Source: JAVXTH01 sp036641395
GTDB taxonomy: Bacteria > Bacillota_I > Bacilli_A > Erysipelotrichales > Erysipelotrichaceae
Assembly: GCA_036641395.1 (NCBI GenBank)
Contig: JAVWEY010000003.1
Coordinates: 10,114 to 74,113 of the forward strand
Direction: 5' to 3'
DNA length: 64,000 bases
In this document: positions 58,487-64,000 of the stretch, piece after piece
How the letters are laid out: every line of letters starts with the position of its first letter
How positions within the stretch are numbered: the first letter of the stretch is position 1
Position numbers and translations under genes: made by a program
Notes under the pieces: generated by a model
Databases searched by the model: none
What the model was told of the DNA's origin: nothing
Seen by the model: only the letters and a program-made list of their open reading frames with translations

Positions 58487-59580
58487 TCATCACGTACCTG
58501 ATGATCTGCCATAATATCATCAAAATCATACCAAATATCTTCCCACTTACCAATTTCATTACTTGTCTTAGAATGTAAATAACTTCGAAAGACAATCTGT
58601 GCAATTGCGGCAAAAATTGGTGATAAAATAATGCCAACAATCCCAAAAATAGATTCACTTATAAATAAAAAGGCAAAAGATAAAATGGGACGTACTGACA
58701 TCGTCTTATTAAAAATAAATGGTTGAATAACATTTGATTCAATTTGTTGAATCAACCAAATAAGTAACAATGGAAAAAATGGTAATGTATCAAAAGTGAA
58801 AATTGATATAAACAAAATAAGTAATAAACCAATTGTAGCACCTATATAGGGCCAAAGATTTAAAAGTGCTAATAATAATCCATAAAATAAAGCATTTGGA
58901 AAATGGCTTAAATACAAAATTGGAGAAATTGTAAATACAATAAATAACATATCTAATAAAGTACCAAATAAATATTGATAGATAATGCTACTCATCGTTT
59001 TATAGAATAATGAAAATCGGTGAAAATTAGGTATCATTTTTTTACCAGTATGAATCCAAAATTCCAAATCTAAGGAAATAAAAAAAGCACAAATATAGCC
59101 AAAAATAAACTGTGTGAAACTAGAAAACCAACTAACTAGCGAATGAAATACGACTTGATAACCATCTTTCATTACATATTTTTCAATATCTTTGCTCTTA
59201 AAAAAACTAATTTGAACTTGTTTCAAATAATAATCAATCGTTTTAAGCCAGTTTGGTAATTGGCGGCTTATATTTATTAACTGTTCATATAAAATAGGCA
59301 ATAAAACGGCAATAAATATCATAAATAAAGATAAAATTCCAACATAAACAATTACAACTGATAGTTTTAATTTTAAACGAGTATGTAACTTATCAATAAT
59401 TGGTTGAAATAAAAAAGCAATAATAATTCCTGAGAAAAGTGGATAAAATCCTTTATATAATGAAATTAATCGATGATATAAATTTATTTGTTTTAATAAT
59501 ATCACAAACAATAAAACTAATAATAAAGGGAATAATAGACTTTTACTCAGTTTTGAATACTTAAGCAATTTCTCTTTCAT
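58477..59580 (-). CDS. AI-2E-family transporter
   Basis: A 367-residue polytopic membrane protein (about eight helices) with the family's signature in the C-terminal half: YLFGTLLDMLFIVFTISPILYLSHFPNALFYGLLLALLNLWPYIGATIG and NVIQPFIFNKTMSVRPI. Members transport signalling molecules or ions; substrate here is unknown. In Bacillus yrrI, of the same family, is next to alaS. Its ATG at 59580 is preceded by GGGG that is also the 3' arm of the upstream terminator. Confidence 0.9.
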   Translation of the reverse strand: MKEKLLKYSKLSKSLLFPLLLVLLFVILLKQINLYHRLISLYKGFYPLFSGIIIAFLFQPIIDKLHTRLKLKLSVVIVYVGILSLFMIFIAVLLPILYEQLINISRQLPNWLKTIDYYLKQVQISFFKSKDIEKYVMKDGYQVVFHSLVSWFSSFTQFIFGYICAFFISLDLEFWIHTGKKMIPNFHRFSLFYKTMSSIIYQYLFGTLLDMLFIVFTISPILYLSHFPNALFYGLLLALLNLWPYIGATIGLLLILFISIFTFDTLPFFPLLLIWLIQQIESNVIQPFIFNKTMSVRPILSFAFLFISESIFGIVGIILSPIFAAIAQIVFRSYLHSKTSNEIGKWEDIWYDFDDIMADHQVRDDCI

Positions 59581-59584
59581 ATAG

Positions 59585-59604
59585 AAAAACCCCAAGCGGG
59601 GTTA
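59585..59604 (-). terminator. Terminator of the 58-residue gene, overlapping the next ribosome site
   Basis: AACCCC and GGGGTT pair around GCTT, followed by T5. The 3' arm GGGG and T-run sit 5-12 bases before the ATG at 59580, so the structure also masks the likely ribosome site of the transporter gene. Confidence 0.8.
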
Positions 59605-59778
59605 TTTCCAATCTAAATAATCACACACATCATCACTCATAATATGCATTTTCTTCATCATCTTTCGTTTTGCTTTTTTACTTTGACGATAAACATGTTC
59701 CAATTCTTCTTCATTTTGATAACCAATGTAAATGCCTACGATAATTCCGGTACATAAATATACAAAATCTTTTTTCAT
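59602..59778 (-). CDS. Small protein (58 residues) with membrane-anchor start
   Basis: Below common ORF cut-offs. AGGAGTG precedes the ATG. The product begins MKKDFVYLCTGIIVGIYIGYQ, a hydrophobic segment with a GxxxGxxxG pattern, followed by a strongly charged basic helix (EEELEHVYRQSKKAKRKMMKKM) and an acidic end. It looks like a short YtxH-type membrane-anchored protein. It ends in a strong terminator. Function unknown. Confidence 0.75.
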   Translation of the reverse strand: MKKDFVYLCTGIIVGIYIGYQNEEELEHVYRQSKKAKRKMMKKMHIMSDDVCDYLDWK

Positions 59779-59823
59779 CTTACTTCACTCCTGTCATTCT
59801 TATTATGAGTAAAGCTTCAAAAT

Positions 59824-61995
59824 TTATTCAAAAAAGTTTTTTAATATCAAGCCAAGTGTCGTCTTTCTAGGCTTCGTATGATCTTTTTTTATTGAACTTC
59901 TTAATACCTCTTTATCTCCTAGTAGCACCAAGGATTGCTTAGCCCTAGTTACTCCGGTATAAATCAAGCGTTTTTGTAACATAAATCGATAGTCTTTTAA
60001 GATTGGCATAATAACAATTGGATATTCACTTCCTTGTGATTTATGAATAGAAATACAATAAGCATGTGTTATATTTGAAATCATTTCACCAGCATATTCA
60101 ACCATAATACCATCGAAACTTACAACGATTCGATTTTGATGATTCATATCCTCATTTGCATAAATTATCTCTTCAATAAAACCGATATCTCCATTATAAA
60201 CATCATCATCAGGTTGATTTTTTAATTGCAACACTTTATCATGTTCACGAAAAATACGATATCCCATTTTTAATTCACGTTTAAAATCAGCACTTGGATT
60301 GCATAATGTTTGAAGCGTTAAATTCAAAGAATCAATCCCTGCAACACCGGCATACATTGGTGCCAAAACTTGAATATCTTTTAAATCATATCCCTTATCA
60401 AAGGCATTTTGTACAATCCGAACAATTTGATCTTTCACTTCATAATTAAGACATGAGAAAAATGCGATATCATGATGATCTTCAATTACACAACATTCTC
60501 CTTGACGTATCTCATGAGCTAATTCAACGACTCCACTACCTTCACTTTGTCTAAATATTTTTTCTAGGCGTACACATGGAAAATAATTGGAAGCAATTAA
60601 ATCAGCTAAAACCATACCCGGTCCCACACTTGGTAACTGATCTTCGTCACCAATCAAAAGAATTTGTTTTACATTCCTACAAGCTCTTAATAAATTATAA
60701 AATAGCCATTGATCTACCATTGAAAATTCATCAATTATTAGTAAATCAGCATCAATTGGATTATTCTCATTCACATCAAATGTATTAGCTTCAAGATTCC
60801 ATTTTAAAAGCCGATGAATGGTACATGCCTCTACATTGCTTAATTCACTTAAACGCTTAGCAGCACGCCCTGTTGGAGCACACAGAGCAATCTTTTGTTC
60901 AGGATAGAACTTACGATACAAAGATAAAATACCACGAACAATCGTTGTCTTACCAGTACCAGGTCCTCCCGTTAAAATCATAAATGATGATGGAAAAAAA
61001 GATTCCATTGCCTTTTTTTGCTTGTCTTCATAAGTAATATGATACAAATTTTGAAGTTGATTAATTTCATCTTCAAGATTGAAAAAAGGCAAAACATTTT
61101 CATCAACATAAGGAAAGTTTAATAAAAAAGTCACAATCCCTTTTTCTGCATCATATTGAGTGTGATGATAGATCCGTTCCTCTTCAACCATCAGTTGACG
61201 ATCACTACATAAAGATCCCAAATAATCGTCTAAATCAATTGGAAAATTAAATTTATGATTCACCGCTTTCACAAGCGTTTGATAATCAACATAACTATCT
61301 CCATGATTCATACATTGCTCTAACACAGTTGATAAGATGCAAGCACGAATCCGATATGGATGATCTTCTTCAAATGCCAAAGTCTTTGCAAGTTTGTCAG
61401 CAGTGGCAAAACCAATCCCATCAATATCTTCAACCAATTGATAAGGATTATTCTTTACAATCGTAACTGCTTCATTTCCATAAATGGTTTCGATTTTCAT
61501 AATGTTACACATTGAAACACCTAATTGTGTGAAAAACAGCGAAGATTCATCCATATCACTATCAAAAATACCTTTTTTAATACTATCTATCTTCTTTTTA
61601 TTTAAACCTGAAATTGTCTGTAAAATGCTAGGATTTTCTTTTATACAATCAATTGCTTGATCTCCTAAAGCATCAACAATTAATTCAGCTGTCTTTCGAC
61701 CAATTCCAGGAAAAAAACCACCACTTAAATAAGTTACAACACTATCATGATCATTTGCCACAGACTTTTCGTATGAACTCATGGCAAACTGAATTCCATA
61801 ACGAGGGTGTTGAACATAAGTTCCACTTAAATGGTAAATAACATCCCTTTGAAGAACAGAAAAACTACCAGTTACGGTAATTTCTTTTTCATCTAATTGA
61901 TACAATTTAAACTTTGCAACCGTATAACCAGTACTTTCATTTCGAAAAATCGTTAAGAAATATTGAGCATCAATTGAAGTTAATTGCGTTTCCAT
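59824..61995 (-). CDS. recD2: RecD2-type SF1B DNA helicase
   Basis: A 5'-3' helicase of 723 residues, not part of RecBCD. It has an N-terminal domain with helix-hairpin-helix repeats (VVTYLSGGFFPGIGRKTAELIV; GFATADKLA), then the motor: Walker A ILTGGPGTGKTTIV, motif Ia CAPTGRAAKRL, motif II IIDEFSMVD, motif III GDEDQLPSVG and the late HKSQGSEY and YTGVTRAK. In Bacillus yrrC is at the same place, between the mnmA region and alaS. Confidence 0.95.
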   Translation of the reverse strand: METQLTSIDAQYFLTIFRNESTGYTVAKFKLYQLDEKEITVTGSFSVLQRDVIYHLSGTYVQHPRYGIQFAMSSYEKSVANDHDSVVTYLSGGFFPGIGRKTAELIVDALGDQAIDCIKENPSILQTISGLNKKKIDSIKKGIFDSDMDESSLFFTQLGVSMCNIMKIETIYGNEAVTIVKNNPYQLVEDIDGIGFATADKLAKTLAFEEDHPYRIRACILSTVLEQCMNHGDSYVDYQTLVKAVNHKFNFPIDLDDYLGSLCSDRQLMVEEERIYHHTQYDAEKGIVTFLLNFPYVDENVLPFFNLEDEINQLQNLYHITYEDKQKKAMESFFPSSFMILTGGPGTGKTTIVRGILSLYRKFYPEQKIALCAPTGRAAKRLSELSNVEACTIHRLLKWNLEANTFDVNENNPIDADLLIIDEFSMVDQWLFYNLLRACRNVKQILLIGDEDQLPSVGPGMVLADLIASNYFPCVRLEKIFRQSEGSGVVELAHEIRQGECCVIEDHHDIAFFSCLNYEVKDQIVRIVQNAFDKGYDLKDIQVLAPMYAGVAGIDSLNLTLQTLCNPSADFKRELKMGYRIFREHDKVLQLKNQPDDDVYNGDIGFIEEIIYANEDMNHQNRIVVSFDGIMVEYAGEMISNITHAYCISIHKSQGSEYPIVIMPILKDYRFMLQKRLIYTGVTRAKQSLVLLGDKEVLRSSIKKDHTKPRKTTLGLILKNFFE

Positions 61996-62006
61996 TAAAT
62001 TCCCCC

Positions 62007-62723
62007 TTAAAGAATGACAAGAACGGCAAGTAAATTATTAAAAAAATGAAATAACATTGAACTACTTAAATTTCCCGTCTTTTCATAAACACGACAAGTG
62101 AAAAAACCAACAACAGCATAACTAAACAGATACAATAAATCATGAAAGTTTCCGCTCAGTAAGGAACTATAAATATGAATGAAACCAAAACATAAGGAAG
62201 AAACAATCGCTGCAATATAAAAACAATATTTACTTCTTAAAGGGCGAAAAATCGCACCTCGAAATACTCCCTCTTCCACAATCGGGGCAAAGCATAAAGT
62301 CGCAAATGTAATAAGCAAAGGGGTTGCCTTTAAAGACTCTTCAACCCCAACTTGATTCATACTAGTCGAACTATTTGTAATCATTGTAATTAATAAATTA
62401 ATGATTAAATTACAACCTAACATAAGCAAATAAGATTTCCCAACAGTTTTTAAGATCATTACTTTATCCATTTTTTTAAATTCAGTCCAGGTTTCTTTTA
62501 ATAAAGGCCATAATAATACAATTGTAATTAAAATGACTAAAGTGTATACAACAAATTCATAAAAAGGTGGAATTGAACTTGCATTTGGATCAATCCAAAA
62601 AGTAAATTTTACTAATAAAGATGGATAAAAAAACATATAACCAAAGAAATAATTAAAAATCACTAAAAAAATTCTAATTTTAGATAATGGACTCTTTTCC
62701 CATAAGTTCTTATCTTTTCGCAT
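62007..62723 (-). CDS. CPBP-family intramembrane glutamic endopeptidase
   Basis: A 238-residue membrane protein with seven or eight helices. The CPBP (Abi) motifs are present: FAPIVEEGVFRGAIFRPL (EExxxR, catalytic Glu pair), FGFIHIYSS (FxxxH) and HFFNNLLAV (HxxxN). In Bacillota these are implicated in bacteriocin self-immunity or protein prenyl-processing-like proteolysis; target unknown. The start at 62723 overlaps mnmA by 14 bases. It is inserted between mnmA and recD2. Confidence 0.9.
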   Translation of the reverse strand: MRKDKNLWEKSPLSKIRIFLVIFNYFFGYMFFYPSLLVKFTFWIDPNASSIPPFYEFVVYTLVILITIVLLWPLLKETWTEFKKMDKVMILKTVGKSYLLMLGCNLIINLLITMITNSSTSMNQVGVEESLKATPLLITFATLCFAPIVEEGVFRGAIFRPLRSKYCFYIAAIVSSLCFGFIHIYSSLLSGNFHDLLYLFSYAVVGFFTCRVYEKTGNLSSSMLFHFFNNLLAVLVIL

Positions 62724-63861
62724 ATTCTTCAATCCTTTTTTCTAAAGAATCTAACCCCTTAAAAACATCGTCAATTACACCACCACCAAGACATACTTGA
62801 CCTTGATAGAAAACTGCTTCTTGACCACATGTTACGGAAGATACACCTTGTGGATAGTTCACTTTAATAATATCATCACTTAAAAATTCAATCGTTACAT
62901 CACTATCTTTTTGACGATAGCGAAACTTAGCACTACAAGCATAGCTTCCTTTTGGTCGCTCACCATCAAACCAGTTAACATGACTTACCAAACAAGAATC
63001 ACTCTGTAACCAATCACTCTCATCACCATTCGCAACATAGAGAATATTCTTTTCAACATTCTTACCAACAACAAACCAAGGACCAAGTGAACCACCAATT
63101 CCTAAGCCTTTTCGCTGTCCAATCGTGTAGTATAAAACACCAACATGTTGAGATAAAACTAAACCAGTATTGATATCAATAATATCTCCGTCTTTACTTG
63201 GTAGATAATTTTGTAAGAAGTTGCGAAAATTACGTTCACCAATAAAACAAATACCCGTTGAATCTTTTTTACCTGCTACTGGTAAATTTTGAGCGAGTGC
63301 AATTTCCCTTACCTTTGGTTTATCAATATCGCCAATCGGAAACAAAGTACGATGAAGTGCACTTTTTGGCATTTGACATAGAAAATAGGTTTGATCCTTA
63401 TTATCATCATAGCCTCTTAGTAAAATATCATCATCATTTCTGTGTTCAACTTGAGCGTAATGACCCGTTGCAATAAGTTCAATTCCTTGTTCATCCGCAA
63501 ACTTTACAAAAGCATCAAATTTTATATATTTATTACATAAAATATCCGGATTTGGAGTTCTTCCACTTTTATATTCATTAAGAAAAGCAGTAAAAACATA
63601 ATCCCAATACTCTTTTATGAAATCAACTCTCAATAAAGGTAAGTCTAATGCATTCGCCACTGCTAGTGCATCCATATAGTCCTGTTCTTGTGGACATACT
63701 TCATTTTGAATCGTTGGGTTTCCTAAAATATCGTTATTGGCTAGTGCATCCCAGTTGCGCATAAAAGCACAAATTACATCGTAACCTTGTTCTTTTAAAC
63801 GATAAGCAGCAACGGCGGAATCAACACCACCGGATAAACCTAATAATACTTTTTGTTTCAT
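62710..63861 (-). CDS. mnmA: tRNA-specific 2-thiouridylase MnmA
   Basis: Thiolates U34 of tRNA-Glu, -Gln and -Lys. About 383 residues. The PP-loop is LGLSGGVDSAVAAYRL; the catalytic cysteines are in PNPDILCNKYIKFD and STGICFIGERNF; YTIGQRKGLGIGG follows. The start at 63861 is decided by AGGTGATG; the upstream in-frame ATG at 63870 overlaps that site. First protein-coding gene after the rRNA operon. Confidence 0.97.
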   Translation of the reverse strand: MKQKVLLGLSGGVDSAVAAYRLKEQGYDVICAFMRNWDALANNDILGNPTIQNEVCPQEQDYMDALAVANALDLPLLRVDFIKEYWDYVFTAFLNEYKSGRTPNPDILCNKYIKFDAFVKFADEQGIELIATGHYAQVEHRNDDDILLRGYDDNKDQTYFLCQMPKSALHRTLFPIGDIDKPKVREIALAQNLPVAGKKDSTGICFIGERNFRNFLQNYLPSKDGDIIDINTGLVLSQHVGVLYYTIGQRKGLGIGGSLGPWFVVGKNVEKNILYVANGDESDWLQSDSCLVSHVNWFDGERPKGSYACSAKFRYRQKDSDVTIEFLSDDIIKVNYPQGVSSVTCGQEAVFYQGQVCLGGGVIDDVFKGLDSLEKRIEEYAKR

Positions 63862-63926
63862 AAACATCACCTTTTTCTATTTTATCATGACACTATCATT
63901 AATACCATGAATAATTAATTTTTTAA

Positions 63927-63954
63927 ATAAAAAAGACTCACAATAAAGTGAGTC
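63927..63954 (-). terminator. Terminator of an rRNA operon
   Basis: GACTCAC and GTGAGTC pair around a six-base loop and are followed by T7 on the minus strand, four bases after the 5S rRNA 3' end. Confidence 0.9.
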
Positions 63955-63958
63955 GATT

Positions 63959-64000
63959 ACCTGGCAGCGTGCTATCTTCACAGGGGCATGCCCAGCTATT
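63959..64000 (-). rRNA. rrf: 5S rRNA, 3' end (partial)
   Basis: The last 42 bases, read on the minus strand, contain the conserved 3' part of 5S rRNA: GGGCATGCCCC, GAAGATAG and the end ACGCTGCCAGGT. The rest lies beyond the window. It implies an rRNA operon reading towards mnmA. Confidence 0.88.

Noticed and set aside
1..64000. CRISPR arrays, transposases, phage genes
   Set aside because: I saw no regularly spaced repeats, no transposase or integrase motif and no phage structural gene on either strand.

Overview
The window is a 64 kb piece of a low-GC Gram-positive chromosome. Gene content and order are those of an endospore-forming Bacillota; the small genome style, the fused nadD-yqeK gene and the mix of Bacillus-like gene blocks suggest a member of the Erysipelotrichia (Coprobacillaceae-type). 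The lineage is an inference; spore formation is directly supported by spoIIAA-spoIIAB-sigF, an intact pro-sigK, gpr, spoIIP, dacF, dpaA-dpaB and cse60. Almost everything lies on the minus strand, and a partial 5S rRNA enters at the right edge on the same strand, so replication probably runs from right to left.

Layout, left to right. 0-1.1 kb: 3' part of a class A penicillin-binding protein. 1.1-2.8 kb: nth, dnaD and a ypmB-like gene. 2.8-7.4 kb: the yqeG-yqeH-yhbY-nadD/yqeK-rsfS-yqeM-mtnN ribosome-assembly/NAD block. 7.6-8.3 kb: sigK alone on the plus strand. 8.3-11.7 kb: purC and a small accessory cluster. 11.8-14.6 kb: the dacF-spoIIA sporulation locus. 14.6-18.1 kb: a lipoprotein, ytgP-type flippase, rsuA-type, dihydrofolate reductase and small-ORF operon. 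18.2-20.9 kb: the dpaA-dpaB-dapA-cse60-DUF1540 sporulation operon. 20.9-28.9 kb: T-box-tyrS, ccpA-like, ytxH, ytxG, murC, ytpR and trmB, in the Bacillus order. 28.9-37.1 kb: pepV, tyrosine phosphatase, pnp, rpsO, C39 peptidase and two oxidoreductases. 37.2-45.3 kb: hemW, a Spo0A-like gene, lepA, fmt, spoIIP, gpr and rpsT. 45.4-48.9 kb: an accessory pocket with tRNA-Ser(CGA), an XRE regulator, a frameshifted tandem-repeat lipoprotein, an sdaA 3' relic and sdaA. 48.9-52.3 kb: holA, comEC and comEA. 52.4-63.9 kb: greA, udk, mltG, DUF1292, ruvX, ireB, T-box-alaS, AI-2E transporter, recD2, CPBP protease and mnmA. 63.9-64 kb: rRNA operon terminator and the 3' end of 5S rRNA.

How it works together. 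Sporulation genes are scattered but carry recognisable stage-specific promoter signals: a SigG/SigF-type signal before gpr, a SigE-type signal before spoIIP and a SigK-type signal before dpaA. The dpa operon makes dipicolinate from the dapA branch of lysine synthesis. Aminoacyl-tRNA synthesis is under T-box control (tyrS with a UAC specifier, alaS with GCU). The observations most worth a second look are: a Spo0A-like protein whose receiver has lost its phosphorylation residues, inserted with an unknown winged-helix protein between lepA and hemW; a tandem-repeat lipoprotein split by a -1 shift at an A7 tract beside a decayed duplicate of the sdaA 3' end; the nadD-yqeK fusion; a motorless protein in the sftA position; and three short genes (42, 54 and 58 codons) that fall below usual ORF cut-offs.
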